DNA of 64,000 nucleotides from NCBI RefSeq assembly GCF_016950255.1, contig NZ_JACGFN010000001.1, forward strand, positions 806,001 through 870,000. The letters run 5' to 3'. Position numbers and translations under genes: made by a program. Below the pieces are notes generated by a model, which did no database searches, was not told where the DNA came from, and worked only from the letters and a program-made list of their open reading frames with translations. Source of the stretch: Pectobacterium brasiliense (lineage in GTDB: Bacteria > Pseudomonadota > Gammaproteobacteria > Enterobacterales > Enterobacteriaceae). Below, one piece after another: positions 25,550 through 35,878 of this stretch (position 1 is the first letter of the stretch; the number at the start of each line of letters is the position of its first letter).

Positions 25550-28500
25550 CAGGCTTTCTCCTGCTGTACCGCTTTTTGTACATAGTCCTGGCCTTCATCA
25601 TCCAGCCAGTCGATGCGTTTCATTTTACGAACTACGACGAACTCATCGCGGTTTGACCCAACGGTGCCGTAGTAGTTAAAGCCATAAGCCAGTTGGGCAT
25701 AACCGCCGATCATATGGGTCGGTTTCGGCGTGATACGGGTTACCGAGTTGTGAATACCGCCGCGCTGCTGGGTAATTTCCGACCCCGGCAGGTTAATAAT
25801 GCGTTCCTGCGCGTGGTACATCATGGTCATTCCCGCTGGCACACGTTGGCTGACAACCGCACGCGCCGTCAGCGCACCGTTGGCGTTAAACGCTTCTACC
25901 CAGTCGTTATCCGCAATACCCAAATCGCGGGCATCGTCTTCGCTCAGCCAGATAATCGGGCCACCGCGACCCAGCGTCAGCATCAACAGGTTGTCGCTGT
26001 ACGTGGAGTGAATGCCCCATTTTTGGTGCGGCGTCAGGAAGTTCAGCGGTTTTTCCGGGTTGCCGTTAGGCTTCTTATTCATCACCGGCTCAGCCGCACG
26101 GGTATCGACTGGCGGACGGTATACCAGCAGGCTTTCACCGAAGGCACGCATCCACTCATGGTCTTGATACAGCTGTTGGCGACCAGACAGCGTACGCCAC
26201 GGAATCAGCTCATGAACGTTGGTATAACAGGCGTTATAGGAAACGTGTTCATCTTCCAAACCAGACCAGGTTGGGCTGGAGATAATCTTGCGCGGCTGCG
26301 CCTGAATATCGCGGAAGCGAATTTTCTCGTCTTCTTTATTCAGTGCCAGATGCGTGTGGTCACGACCGGTGAATTTGCTCAGCGCTTCCCACGCCTTCAC
26401 CGCTACCTGACCGTTGGTTTCCGGAGCCAGAGACAGAATCACCTCTGCCGCATCGATCGCCGTTTCAATCTTCGGACGACCCGCCGCCGCACCGTCAGCC
26501 TTGGTGTAGTTCAGTTTTTTCAGGAAATCGACTTCGGTCTGCGTGTTCCAGCCGATGCCTTTACCGCCGTTGCCCAGCTTGTCCATCAATGGACCGAGCG
26601 AGGTGAAACGTTCGTACAGGTTCGGGTAATCGCGCTCCACCATCATCAGGTGCGGTGCAGTTTTGCCCGGAATCAGATCGCATTCGCCTTTTTTCCAGTC
26701 ATCCACGCCGAACGGCTGCGCCATTTCAGCTGGGGAATCGTGTTGAATAGGCAAGGTAACCAGATCGGTTTCCTGACCAAGGTGTCCCTGACAGACGCGG
26801 GAGAAGGCTTTCGCGATGCCTTTGTAGATTTCCCAGTCGCTTTTGGAATCCCACGCCGGATCGACAGCCGCAGACAGCGGGTGAATAAACGGATGCATAT
26901 CCGAGGTATTCATGTCGTCTTTTTCGTACCAGGTTGCCGTTGGCAGGACGATGTCGGAGTACAGACAGGTGCTGGACATACGGAAATCAAGCGTCACCAC
27001 CAGATCCAGTTTGCCTTCAACGCCCTGGTCGCGCCATTCCACTTCTTCCGGCTTCACGCTGCCAGCTGTACCCAGATCTTGCCCTTGAATACCGTGCTCC
27101 GTACCCAGCAGGTACTTCAGCATATATTCGTGGCCTTTACCGGAAGAACCCAGCAGGTTAGAACGCCAGATGAACAGGTTGCGCGGGTAGTTTTGCGGAC
27201 TATCCGGCTGTTCAGCGGCAAATTTGATTTCGCCTGATTTCAACGCGGCAACGGTATAGTCCTGCGGAGTTACGCCGGCGGCACGCGCTTTTTCTGCGAT
27301 ATCCAGCGGGTTAACGTTCAGCTGCGGTGCAGACGGCAACCAGCCCATACGCTCGGCGCGCACGTTGAAGTCAATCATGCTGCCGGTAAAGCGGGATTTA
27401 TCCGCCAGCGGTGACAGCAGTTCCTGCGGCGCGACGGTTTCATAACGCCACTGGCTGGAATGGTTATAGAAGAACGACGTACTGTTCATGTGACGAGGCG
27501 GACGCTGCCAGTCCAGACCAAACGCCAGCGGCGTCCAACCGGTTTGCGGACGCAGTTTTTCTTGTCCGACGTAGTGCGCCCAACCGCCACCGCTCTGACC
27601 AACACAGCCGCAGAAAATCAGCATGTTGATGATGCCGCGGTAGTTCATGTCCATGTGGTACCAGTGGTTGATACCTGCACCGACGATGACCATCGAACGA
27701 CCGTGCGTTTTATCGGCGTTATCCGCGAATTCACGCGCAATACGGATGATGTTCTGACGAGAAACGCCAGTAATCTTCTCGGCCCAGGCTGGGCTGTACG
27801 CTTTCACATCATCGTAATCACGCGCGCAGTTATCGTCGCCCAGACCGCGATCCAGGCCGTAGTTCGCCATCGTCAGGTCATACACGCAGGCAACCAGCGC
27901 TTCGCTACCGTCAGCCAGCGTCAGGCGCTTAACGGGCAGTTTGTGCAGCAGGATTTCTTCTAGCGCAACGTTGTTGAAATGTTCGCTGACCGCGCCGCCA
28001 AAATACGGGAAGCCGACATCAACGACATCGTCGTGCGACCCCAGCAGGCTCAAGCGCAGCTTCACTTCTTCGCCGCTCACGCCGTCGCGCTGTTCCAGGT
28101 TCCATTTGCCCTGATCGCCCCAACGGTAGCCGATAGACCCTTGCGGCGCCGTCAGATTGCCGCTTTCATCGTCAATCGCGATGGTTTTCCACTGCGGGTT
28201 GTTGTCCTGGCCGAGGTTGTCCACCAGATCGGAAGCGCGCAGCATACGACCCGCCGCATAGTAACCGTCTTCTCGCGGCTCCAGCAGCACCAGCATCGGT
28301 AAATCCGTGTATTGACGAACGTACTCGCTGAAATACTGGCTCGGTTTGTCGAGGTGGAACTCTTTCAGAATCACGTGGCCCATTGCCAGCGCCATCGCGC
28401 TGTCGGTACCTTGTTTCGGGTTCAGCCAGTGGTCGCACAGCTTGGCGATTTCAGCGTAATCCGGCGTGACCGCAACGGTTTTAGTGCCTTTGTAGCGAAC

Positions 28501-29310
28501 TTCCGTAAAGAAGTGGGCATCCGGCGTACGGGTTTGCGGAACGTTAGAGCCCCAGGCAATGATGTAAGAGGAGTTATACCAGTCGGCAGACTCCGGTACG
28601 TCAGTCTGCTCGCCCCAGGTCATAGGTGACGCCGGTGGCAAGTCACAGTACCAGTCGTAGAAGCTCAGGCAGACGCCGCCGAGCAGAGACAGGTAACGGG
28701 CACCCGCTGCGTAGGACACCATCGACATCGCAGGAATCGGTGAGAAACCGATCACGCGGTCTGGGCCGAAGGTCTTGGTGGTGTAAACGTTAGAGGCAGC
28801 GATCAGTTCGTTGACTTCATTCCAGTCAGAACGAACGAAACCGCCACGGCCACGAATTTGTTTGTAGTATTTGGTCTTCTCGGGGTCGTTGACGATGGAT
28901 GCCCACGCATCAACCGGATCGCTGTGTGTCAGTTTCGCTTCACGCCACAGTTTCAGCAGGCGCTTACGCATCATCGGGTATTTCAGGCGGTTGGCGCTGT
29001 AGAGATACCAGGAGTAGCTGGCACCGCGCGGGCAGCCGCGAGGTTCATGGTTAGGCAGGTCCGGGCGGGTGCGCGGGTAGTCAGTCTGCTGCGTTTCCCA
29101 CGTCACCAGACCGTTTTTCACATAAATCTTCCAGCTACATGAACCGGTACAGTTTACCCCGTGGGTAGAACGCACGATTTTGTCATGCTGCCAGCGACTG
29201 CGATAGCCGTCTTCCCAGTCACGATTGGTATTGAGGGTCTGGCCATGCCCATCGGAAAACGGTTCGGCCAGTTGTTTGAAGTAACGTAACCGGTCAAGGA
29301 ATTTGCTCAT
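25549..29310 (-). CDS. narG: respiratory nitrate reductase A, alpha subunit (molybdenum)
   Basis: A 1253-residue catalytic subunit (E. coli 1247) reducing nitrate to nitrite at a bis-MGD molybdenum centre on the cytoplasmic face. Seen: the FS0 ligands HGVNCTGSCSW at about 50-60, the Mo-ligand aspartate in WGEQTDVPES at about 222, and the NarJ-binding leader MSKFLDRLRYF. No twin-arginine motif, as expected. First gene of narGHJI; an FNR box lies 128 bases upstream. Confidence 0.98.
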   Translation of the reverse strand: MSKFLDRLRYFKQLAEPFSDGHGQTLNTNRDWEDGYRSRWQHDKIVRSTHGVNCTGSCSWKIYVKNGLVTWETQQTDYPRTRPDLPNHEPRGCPRGASYSWYLYSANRLKYPMMRKRLLKLWREAKLTHSDPVDAWASIVNDPEKTKYYKQIRGRGGFVRSDWNEVNELIAASNVYTTKTFGPDRVIGFSPIPAMSMVSYAAGARYLSLLGGVCLSFYDWYCDLPPASPMTWGEQTDVPESADWYNSSYIIAWGSNVPQTRTPDAHFFTEVRYKGTKTVAVTPDYAEIAKLCDHWLNPKQGTDSAMALAMGHVILKEFHLDKPSQYFSEYVRQYTDLPMLVLLEPREDGYYAAGRMLRASDLVDNLGQDNNPQWKTIAIDDESGNLTAPQGSIGYRWGDQGKWNLEQRDGVSGEEVKLRLSLLGSHDDVVDVGFPYFGGAVSEHFNNVALEEILLHKLPVKRLTLADGSEALVACVYDLTMANYGLDRGLGDDNCARDYDDVKAYSPAWAEKITGVSRQNIIRIAREFADNADKTHGRSMVIVGAGINHWYHMDMNYRGIINMLIFCGCVGQSGGGWAHYVGQEKLRPQTGWTPLAFGLDWQRPPRHMNSTSFFYNHSSQWRYETVAPQELLSPLADKSRFTGSMIDFNVRAERMGWLPSAPQLNVNPLDIAEKARAAGVTPQDYTVAALKSGEIKFAAEQPDSPQNYPRNLFIWRSNLLGSSGKGHEYMLKYLLGTEHGIQGQDLGTAGSVKPEEVEWRDQGVEGKLDLVVTLDFRMSSTCLYSDIVLPTATWYEKDDMNTSDMHPFIHPLSAAVDPAWDSKSDWEIYKGIAKAFSRVCQGHLGQETDLVTLPIQHDSPAEMAQPFGVDDWKKGECDLIPGKTAPHLMMVERDYPNLYERFTSLGPLMDKLGNGGKGIGWNTQTEVDFLKKLNYTKADGAAAGRPKIETAIDAAEVILSLAPETNGQVAVKAWEALSKFTGRDHTHLALNKEDEKIRFRDIQAQPRKIISSPTWSGLEDEHVSYNACYTNVHELIPWRTLSGRQQLYQDHEWMRAFGESLLVYRPPVDTRAAEPVMNKKPNGNPEKPLNFLTPHQKWGIHSTYSDNLLMLTLGRGGPIIWLSEDDARDLGIADNDWVEAFNANGALTARAVVSQRVPAGMTMMYHAQERIINLPGSEITQQRGGIHNSVTRITPKPTHMIGGYAQLAYGFNYYGTVGSNRDEFVVVRKMKRIDWLDDEGQDYVQKAVQQEKA

Positions 29311-29437
29311 CCGGACTCTCCTGCTGCGAAGCCTGCTGGCCCCTGTCGTTATGAAATGCTCGTAGCAGACATCTGTTTTTGCTTACGACACATCGCTCAA
29401 GTTGGCGCTAGGGTATCCAGCAACCGCGTTGTCAAAC

Positions 29438-29451
29438 TTGATAACGATCAA
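29438..29451 (-). promoter_or_regulatory. FNR box of the narGHJI promoter
   Basis: TTGAT-N4-ATCAA, a perfect FNR consensus, centred at 29444.5. A class II promoter would start near 29403, leaving a leader of about 90 bases. A TACCTCT heptamer on the minus strand at 29597-29603 could be an upstream NarL site. Confidence 0.85.
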
Positions 29452-29671
29452 GAGTGTCACCCTGTGAAAAACGGAGTACACCGCCAACTACCACCAAAGA
29501 ATTATTATATAAAAAATACATAATTAATTGATTTTAAAAGATAAAAATAAAACCATTCGTTTTGTGCTTATACTGAATTCATACACACGACTATTTAGAG
29601 GTAGTAGTCGGGAAGCGACGAAAAATCATACAAATTCAGTAAAGGGGGTAGCTGGATGACGCGCGAAAAAA

Positions 29672-29697
29672 ACGCCTCCCCGAAAAGGAGGAGGCGT
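29672..29697 (-). terminator. minus-strand intrinsic terminator between narK and narG
   Basis: An 8-bp stem ACGCCTCC/GGAGGCGT with a 10-base loop is followed on the minus strand by a run of seven U. It is 400 bases past the narK stop, so it would end narK transcripts or an unknown RNA made within the spacer. Confidence 0.65.
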
Positions 29698-29766
29698 CGT
29701 AGTTATATTTTTATGTTTTATGCAGATATTGCGAATGTTTCGTGCGCGACAACACTGTCATTTTCA

Positions 29767-29975
29767 TGCTACTTCGTAGCACGCGCCCGACAAGGAGCGC
29801 TCAATTGCCGCGCTCCTTGACCTGTGGCTATTTGGCGCTAATTGTGTCGCTACGCGATACCTTCGGCGTTCGTGGCTGCAATTCGGGCCACCAGTGACGC
29901 GTTTACTCGCCCCATAAATGGAGCTCGCCCTTCGGGCCAGCACAAGTGCTGTTCAAAAACGTCTCTGACGTTTTT
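29767..29975. repeat. array of five hairpins, probable dispersed repeat or structured RNA
   Basis: In order: TGCTAC-TTC-GTAGCA (29767-29781), a 10-bp stem CAAGGAGCGC/GCGCTCCTTG (29791-29819), GCCC-TTC-GGGC (29927-29937), AGCAC-AA-GTGCT (29939-29950) and AAAAACGTC-TCT-GACGTTTTT (29955-29975). A 114-codon frame passing through (29842-30186) runs into narK antisense and looks spurious. The array and flanks make the narG-narK spacer about 790 bases, roughly twice that of E. coli. The density of hairpins suggests an inserted repetitive element. Confidence 0.55.
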
Positions 29976-30096
29976 GTCAGACGCGGCACTGGTTTTCGTC
30001 GCATCCATGCGCCTCACCCGGCAACCACGCCCACCTCAGCACAATTTTTTACGCCGGGAAAAACGAAGGCAGAGAATATTTCGGAAATGTAGGCCG

Positions 30097-31485
30097 CTAA
30101 CTTTTCTTTCTGGCGTAGAACAGCCAGGTCACCAATACGCACACCACGTAGCACACCACAAACACCTTCATCGCACCGGTGGGTGAACCGGTTAACTCAA
30201 GCGACATCCCAAAGGCCTGAGGAATGAAGAAACCGCCGATAGCGCCAATGGCTGAGATAAAGCCCAGCGCCGCTGCGGTATCCGTGGCTGCTGTACGCTG
30301 CGCATCCGCATCGCTTCCACCTTGAGTTTTCACGCGATCTGCCGTTAATTTACGGAAAATCACAGCGATCATCTGGAAGGTTGACCCACTACCCAGACCG
30401 GCCGTCAGGAACAGCATCATGAAGATACCAAAGAACATCCCGAATGAGCCCGCAGAGTTCGCACTCGGCAGGGACAGGAACAGTAATACCGAGAGAATCA
30501 CCATCAAGATGAAGTTAATCAACGTGACTTTCACACCGCCAAAACGGTCAGACAGCATTCCGCCCACCGGACGCGCTAACGCCCCCAACAGCGGCCCGAA
30601 GAACGCGTAGTACAGAATCACAATGTCTGGGAACTGTGTTCTGGACAGCATGCCGAAGCCCGCCGAAAAGCCGATAAATGAGCCAAACGTGGACAAGTAC
30701 AGGAAGCTCAGTACCCACAGGTGCATTTGCTTCAGAACTGGCAACTGCTTGCGTATTGACGCATTAGGCGCAGGAAGATCGTTCATGCCAAACCAGGCAG
30801 CGGTTGCAGCAATCACCAAAAACGGTACCCACATCCATGCTGCATGGTGCAGCCAGATCTGGTGCCCGTCAGGCTGAACAACGCCATTGCCAGAGAAGCC
30901 CAGAATCGGCAGGAAAATCACCACTGGCACCAGCAACTGCATCACGCTCACGCCGAGGTTGCCCAATCCGCCGTTAATGCCTAGCGCACTACCCTGACGT
31001 GATTTGGGAAAGAAGAAACTGATGTTCGCCATGCTGGACGCGAAGTTAGCACCCGCGAAGCCACACATCAGAGAAATCGTGACGAAAATGCTGTACGGCG
31101 TTTGCGGATTTTGTACGGCAAACCCGAGCCAAATACACGGGATCACCAGAATGATGGTACTTAATGTCGTCCAACGGCGACCGCCAACCATTGGGATAAC
31201 AAAGGAGTATGGAACACGTAATAGCGCGCCGGAGACGGAAGGCAGCGCGGTAAGCAAAAATAACTGGTCTGTGGTAAAACTAAATCCAACCTTGTTTAGG
31301 TTAACGGCTACGGTGCTGAAAATCATCCAGACACAAAACGACAACAGCAGGCACGGTACAGAGATCCAAAGATTACGCTGTGCTATCCGTTGGCCGCCAG
31401 ATTGCCAGAATTTTGTATCTTCAGGATTCCATTCCCTTATCAGCGTGCTCTGCGATACTTTTTCGGGTGATGAAGGCTGCGTCAT
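30097..31485 (-). CDS. narK: nitrate/nitrite antiporter
   Basis: A 462-residue MFS transporter (E. coli NarK 463) with twelve membrane helices and both nitrate-signature motifs (GFAGANFASSMANISFFFP and GFISAIGAIGGFFIP). It imports nitrate and expels nitrite during anaerobic respiration. Start 31485 has GAGG upstream and aligns with E. coli; the frame is open fifteen codons further. A class II FNR site is 75 bases upstream and a TAATGT -10 box lies at 31527-31532. Confidence 0.97.
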   Translation of the reverse strand: MTQPSSPEKVSQSTLIREWNPEDTKFWQSGGQRIAQRNLWISVPCLLLSFCVWMIFSTVAVNLNKVGFSFTTDQLFLLTALPSVSGALLRVPYSFVIPMVGGRRWTTLSTIILVIPCIWLGFAVQNPQTPYSIFVTISLMCGFAGANFASSMANISFFFPKSRQGSALGINGGLGNLGVSVMQLLVPVVIFLPILGFSGNGVVQPDGHQIWLHHAAWMWVPFLVIAATAAWFGMNDLPAPNASIRKQLPVLKQMHLWVLSFLYLSTFGSFIGFSAGFGMLSRTQFPDIVILYYAFFGPLLGALARPVGGMLSDRFGGVKVTLINFILMVILSVLLFLSLPSANSAGSFGMFFGIFMMLFLTAGLGSGSTFQMIAVIFRKLTADRVKTQGGSDADAQRTAATDTAAALGFISAIGAIGGFFIPQAFGMSLELTGSPTGAMKVFVVCYVVCVLVTWLFYARKKS

Positions 31486-31553
31486 AAAAACCTCGATAAA
31501 TAAAAACGCGGTAGAATTAAGGCGCAACATTAGGGATTACACCGCAGGTAAAG

Positions 31554-31567
31554 TTGATGCAAATCAA
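31554..31567 (-). promoter_or_regulatory. FNR box of the narK promoter
   Basis: TTGAT-N4-ATCAA, perfect, centred at 31560.5, with TAATGT on the minus strand at 31527-31532 at the spacing of an FNR-activated class II promoter. Confidence 0.88.
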
Positions 31568-31715
31568 CGCGCTGTCAGGTAAAAAAACCGTGTAAAAATA
31601 ACCACACTCCTTAATGAGTAATAAAAATAGAAAAATAAGCAACGATAATTCAAGCTGTTATATCTCTATTTTTTCGCACTGTCATATCCCCTTTCAAGGC
31701 GCGGATATTCGGTGG

Positions 31716-31731
31716 TACTCACTAGTAGGTA
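31716..31731. promoter_or_regulatory. NarL/NarP-type 7-2-7 site between narK and narX
   Basis: TACTCAC-TA-GTAGGTA is two inverted heptamers with a 2-bp gap, close to the TACYYMT consensus (last base differs in each half). It lies about 90 bases before narX and 155 bases upstream of the narK FNR box, suited to nitrate control of either gene. Confidence 0.55.
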
Positions 31732-31821
31732 TGGGGTTATCATGTAGGATCGGGAAAAATGCCTAAAGGGTTATCCTTCTCGGTACTGGTTTTCTACTCC
31801 TCCAGCAGAGGTCGCTTTATT

Positions 31822-33630
31822 ATGTTGAAACGTTTCCTGCTGCCGCTGTCGCTCGTCAATCAGGTTGCCTTATTGATGCTGCTACTCGGTTTGCTGGGTA
31901 TTGCAGGTATGTCGGTTTCCAGTTGGATGTCTCAAAGCATTCAAGGGAACGCGCACGCCATTAATAAAGCAGGCTCGCTGCGTATGCAGAGTTACCGTCT
32001 GCTCTCGATGGTGCCGCTCTCTGCCGAGAATGAAATTTACCTGCAAGAACTGGAAGAAGACGAAATCAGCAGCGACCTACAACAGGCAGTACGTCGGGAA
32101 GGGCTTAGTGAACAATTCACTGCGCTGCGCGTTTTCTGGCTGGAAAACCTGCAACCGCATCTGCGGCAGGCAACGAATTCTGCTGATGCCTCGGCGGATG
32201 TCGCCCGCTTCGTGAAACAGCTCGACGATTTGGTTTCCGCCATCGATCATAAAACCGAACAGCGGTTGAGGATGGTCACGCTGGTGCAGCGCATCTTCAT
32301 CGGCATCATGTTTATTCTGCTGGTCACAACGTTCTTTTACTTGCGCCGCCGCCTGTTGAGGCCGTGGCGACGTCTGGTTGCGATGGGACAAGCTATCGGG
32401 CAAGGTGATTTCACTCAGCGCGTCGCCATCAACGGCCATGACGAAATGAGCACGCTGGGGCAGGTGCTGAACAGCATGTCGGATGAACTTTCCGCCATGT
32501 ACCACAGTCTGGAACTGCGCGTCGCCGAGAAAACGGCCGACCTGCAACAGAAAAACGATCTGCTTTCTTTCCTCTATCGCGCCAGTCGACGCCTGCATAC
32601 CGGTGCACCGCTGTGTAGCCGACTGATGCCGATCCTGAACGAACTGCCGTCGCTGACCCCGCTGCGCAATATTCAACTGCGGCTGTATGAAGATAACAAT
32701 CAGGAACAGTTTCATCAGTTTAGCGATTGCAGCCAGTCACAGCCGGATCATTGCCCAGATGACAGCTGTCAGAGCTGCGGTATGCAGGCAAATCGGGAAG
32801 AACTGCCGGGCGAGCCTCACTGTTGGGACCTGCATGACAAGCACGGACAATATGGCGTCGTGTTAGCCACGCTGCCGGGCAACACCGTATTGAGCCGCGA
32901 TCAGAATCAGTTACTGAATACCTTACTGGAACAGTTGACCAGCACGCTGGCGCTGGAGCGCCAATCTAACCATCAACAGCAGTTGATGCTAATGGAAGAA
33001 CGCGCCACCATTGCCCGCGAACTACACGACTCTATCGCCCAATCCCTCTCCTGCCTGAAAATTCAGGTGAGCTGTCTGCAAATGCAGGGCGGCGATTTGC
33101 CGCCCGCGTCGCAGCAACTGCTGACAGAAATGCGGGAAGAGTTAAACACCGCCTATCGCCAACTGCGTGAGCTGCTGACGACGTTCCGGCTGAAGCTGTC
33201 GGAATCCGGCTTACTTGCCGCGCTGCGGGCGTCGGTCGATGAATTCAGCAAGCGACTGGGCTATCCCATCGAACTGCATTACCGTCTGCCGCCGCAGTCG
33301 GTTTCCGCTCACCAAGGTATTCACGTCCTGCAAATTGTGCGCGAAGCGCTGAGCAATATTTATAAACACGCGCAGGCCACACAGGTCGATATCACCCTGC
33401 AACTACGTCAGGGCTACATCGAACTCAGCGTAGCCGATAATGGCATCGGTATTCCGGATGATGCCAGCCGCGCCAACCACTATGGACTTATTATCATGCG
33501 CGACCGTGCACGGGGTTTGCACGGCGAATGCATTGTTCGACGCCGGCCATCGGGGGGCACTGAAGTCAATGTCAACTTCCTCTCCGAATACCGTCACCGG
33601 CTGCCATTAACAGGAGAAACTCATGATTAA
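31822..33630 (+). CDS. narX: nitrate/nitrite sensor histidine kinase
   Basis: A 602-residue membrane kinase (E. coli 598). Seen: two membrane segments (about 15-37 and 155-175) bracketing the periplasmic nitrate sensor with the P-box [15 protein letters not shown], a HAMP, the cysteine-rich central module ([15 protein letters not shown]), and the HisKA_3 dimerisation site [17 protein letters not shown] with phospho-accepting His402, then HATPase (DNGIGIPDD). Start 31822 aligns with E. coli; the frame is open 21 codons further. narL overlaps by eight bases. Confidence 0.96.
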   Translation: MLKRFLLPLSLVNQVALLMLLLGLLGIAGMSVSSWMSQSIQGNAHAINKAGSLRMQSYRLLSMVPLSAENEIYLQELEEDEISSDLQQAVRREGLSEQFTALRVFWLENLQPHLRQATNSADASADVARFVKQLDDLVSAIDHKTEQRLRMVTLVQRIFIGIMFILLVTTFFYLRRRLLRPWRRLVAMGQAIGQGDFTQRVAINGHDEMSTLGQVLNSMSDELSAMYHSLELRVAEKTADLQQKNDLLSFLYRASRRLHTGAPLCSRLMPILNELPSLTPLRNIQLRLYEDNNQEQFHQFSDCSQSQPDHCPDDSCQSCGMQANREELPGEPHCWDLHDKHGQYGVVLATLPGNTVLSRDQNQLLNTLLEQLTSTLALERQSNHQQQLMLMEERATIARELHDSIAQSLSCLKIQVSCLQMQGGDLPPASQQLLTEMREELNTAYRQLRELLTTFRLKLSESGLLAALRASVDEFSKRLGYPIELHYRLPPQSVSAHQGIHVLQIVREALSNIYKHAQATQVDITLQLRQGYIELSVADNGIGIPDDASRANHYGLIIMRDRARGLHGECIVRRRPSGGTEVNVNFLSEYRHRLPLTGETHD

Positions 33631-34273
33631 CGAAGATGCCGCCACCCTACTGCTGATTGATGACCATCCCATGTTGCGTAATGGCGTTAAGCAACTCATC
33701 AGCATGGATCCAGAATTGCAGGTGGCAGGTGAAGCCAGTCACGGCGAACAGGGTGTCGAGCTAGCGGAACAGCTGGACCCGGATTTGATTCTGCTCGATT
33801 TGAACATGCCCGGCATGAATGGTCTGGAAACGTTGAATCGTCTGCGGGAAAAATCGCTGTCTGGTCGCATTGTCGTCTTTAGCGTATCCAACCATGAAGA
33901 CGATGTTGTCAATGCCCTGAAAAATGGTGCTGACGGTTACCTGCTGAAAGATATGGAGCCGGAAGATTTACTGGCCGCGCTGCATCAGGCGGCATCAGGA
34001 AAAATGGTTCTGAGTGAAACGTTAACCCCGATTCTGGCCGCCAGCCTGCGAGAAAGCCGCCACAGCAGCGACCGGGACATTCAGCAGCTCACGCCGCGCG
34101 AACGCGATATTCTGAAGCTGTTGGCTCAGGGATTATCCAATAAAGTGATTGCCCGCAAGCTCACGATTACCGAAAGTACCGTTAAGGTTCACGTCAAACA
34201 CCTGTTGAAAAAAATGAAGCTAAAATCACGGGTTGAAGCGGCTGTCTGGGTATTACAAGAAAAAGTGATTTAA
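33623..34273 (+). CDS. narL: nitrate/nitrite response regulator
   Basis: A 216-residue receiver-LuxR HTH regulator, near identical in layout to E. coli NarL. Phospho-acceptor Asp59 ([10 protein letters not shown]), conserved Lys in [10 protein letters not shown], and the [28 protein letters not shown] are visible. It activates narG and narK with FNR and represses alternative respiratory genes. Coupled to narX. Confidence 0.97.
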   Translation: MINEDAATLLLIDDHPMLRNGVKQLISMDPELQVAGEASHGEQGVELAEQLDPDLILLDLNMPGMNGLETLNRLREKSLSGRIVVFSVSNHEDDVVNALKNGADGYLLKDMEPEDLLAALHQAASGKMVLSETLTPILAASLRESRHSSDRDIQQLTPRERDILKLLAQGLSNKVIARKLTITESTVKVHVKHLLKKMKLKSRVEAAVWVLQEKVI

Positions 34274-34288
34274 TCCAATCGTCACAAG

Positions 34289-34365
34289 ATACCGCTATTA
34301 TCAGCGGTACGGATAAGGCGCTCTGGCGCCCTTCCGTCCGAGATTATCCTCGCGTGAGCGAGGAT
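34289..34365 (+). terminator. hairpins after narL, possible terminator region
   Basis: TACCGCT/AGCGGTA around ATTATC at 34289-34308, and CCTCGC-GTGA-GCGAGG near 34348. Neither has a T-run. The remaining gap to 34550 holds the acyltransferase leader and nothing else I recognise. Confidence 0.3.
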
Positions 34366-34550
34366 GCCGCCGTAGTTGATGAAAACCGAATTGATGAAAA
34401 TACCATCAACACCCCGCCCAACCTAAACGCTTGCTAAACGGCACCGGCATTTATAGCCATTATCCTAATTAATGTGACGTTGCTCTCGACTAAACTAGTT
34501 AGTAATCGCATTTTTCGGCTTTTACACCGAGTTTAACGTTGAGGAACAAC

Positions 34551-35828
34551 ATGAAAAAGGTCAGTAAGGAGCGGTTTATCGGCCTGGAATGGTTACGGTT
34601 TTTGCTCGGCTGCTACGTGATGATTTATCACACGGTACACGTTTATCCCCAGCGTGAGCGCATTCCCTTCCTGAGCGAGCTCACCAGTATGGGTTTCTTC
34701 GCGACCAGCACGTTCTTTGTCCTGTCTGGCTTCTTGCTAGCACATGTCTACATTAAGGACGGACGTCTGCGCGAACCTGTTCGCCAGTTCTGGGCCAAAC
34801 GCTTCTTTAATCTTTATCCCATCCATATCATCGCCCTGCTGTCTTCGATTGCCGTTGTCACGCTGATGCAGTGGCTGGCCGTGCCGCCGGAAGGACAAGT
34901 CGCCAGCGCGCGTTTCGTTATTTATGACACCAACGATCCCGCAGCCGACCCTGAAACGCTGCGCCATTACATGACGAATGCACAGTTGGCGTTCAACGGG
35001 TTATTACAGGTACTGATGTTGCAGGCATGGAATCCTTACTTTCTGACCTTCAATGCCCCGTTATGGTCGCTTTCAACGCTGTTCTTTTTCTATCTGGCGT
35101 TTCCGCTGCTGGCTCCGCGTCTGTTGAACAGCCGCCATCCGTGGCTGTGGATGGGGATCGTCTGCCTGCTGTATCTACTGCCGCCGATTTGGGTAATTTG
35201 GCAACAGCAGTTCGGTATGCCGTACACTGGGCTGTTGCAGCGTGGGCCGATCTTCCGTCTGCCAGAATTCCTGGCAGGGATATTGGGCTATGCGCTGTTC
35301 CGTCATTATCGCCAGAAAGATCGCTTACCGTTGACCAAAGGCCAGCGCTACGCACTCGCCCTCTTTATCGGTGTGAATTTCCTTGTCGCTACCTGGCTAT
35401 TCACAAAAGGCGAAGCCTATTGGTACTTCTTGCTGCACAACGGCTTGCTCCTGCCGGCTCAGGTTGGTCTGGTTTGTCTCAGCGCGCTGGCGCGTGAACC
35501 TAATAGTGAATGGCTGCGGCACTGGTCGCCCCGACTGGGAGCCGCCTCGCTGTCTATCTTTGCGCTACACGTTCCGCTCTTTAATCTGTTCCGTACGCTG
35601 GAACAGCTGGTGCGCGGTAACCCGATGGCCTGCTTCAGCGATTGGGGTCAGTGCATTTCCGCGGCAGGTCAGGTACAGCTGTCCATGACGGGGTATATCA
35701 TTTTCCTGCTCAGCACCGTGACGCTCTGTGTTCTCTTCCAGGAACGGATCGTGTTCCGCGTAAGGACATTCCTGACAGCACGTTTCCTGAGCAACAACAG
35801 CGCTTCCCGCACGCAGCGCACCGCATAG
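34551..35828 (+). CDS. acyltransferase 3 family membrane protein
   Basis: A 425-residue integral membrane protein of the OafA/Acyltransferase_3 family: catalytic-type histidine in LLGCYVMIYHTVHVYPQ at about 28, FFVLSGFLL with the conserved phenylalanine/serine cluster about 58-66, and about ten membrane helices. These enzymes add acetyl or succinyl groups to polysaccharides, lipids or antibiotics. ATG 34551 has GAGG at good spacing; an in-frame TTG four codons upstream does not. It stands alone, so the acceptor cannot be guessed. Confidence 0.85.
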   Translation: MKKVSKERFIGLEWLRFLLGCYVMIYHTVHVYPQRERIPFLSELTSMGFFATSTFFVLSGFLLAHVYIKDGRLREPVRQFWAKRFFNLYPIHIIALLSSIAVVTLMQWLAVPPEGQVASARFVIYDTNDPAADPETLRHYMTNAQLAFNGLLQVLMLQAWNPYFLTFNAPLWSLSTLFFFYLAFPLLAPRLLNSRHPWLWMGIVCLLYLLPPIWVIWQQQFGMPYTGLLQRGPIFRLPEFLAGILGYALFRHYRQKDRLPLTKGQRYALALFIGVNFLVATWLFTKGEAYWYFLLHNGLLLPAQVGLVCLSALAREPNSEWLRHWSPRLGAASLSIFALHVPLFNLFRTLEQLVRGNPMACFSDWGQCISAAGQVQLSMTGYIIFLLSTVTLCVLFQERIVFRVRTFLTARFLSNNSASRTQRTA

Positions 35829-35846
35829 CGTTCTCTATCGCTCACG

Positions 35847-35878
35847 CTCTCTGACCTGAAACAAGCAGGGTCAGAGAG
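35847..35878. terminator. hairpin after the acyltransferase gene
   Basis: A perfect 10-bp stem CTCTCTGACC/GGTCAGAGAG with a 12-base loop, 19 bases past the stop. No T-run follows. The rest of the gap to 36131 is AT-rich leader for the next gene. Confidence 0.45.

Noticed and set aside
25693..27237. 514-codon frame antisense to narG
   Set aside because: Same shadow effect inside a long, codon-biased gene; the translation is Arg/Gln/His-rich with no domain.
29842..30186. 114-codon plus-strand frame in the narG-narK spacer
   Set aside because: It runs through the hairpin array and then antisense into narK. Its peptide looks like the product of a structured repeat.
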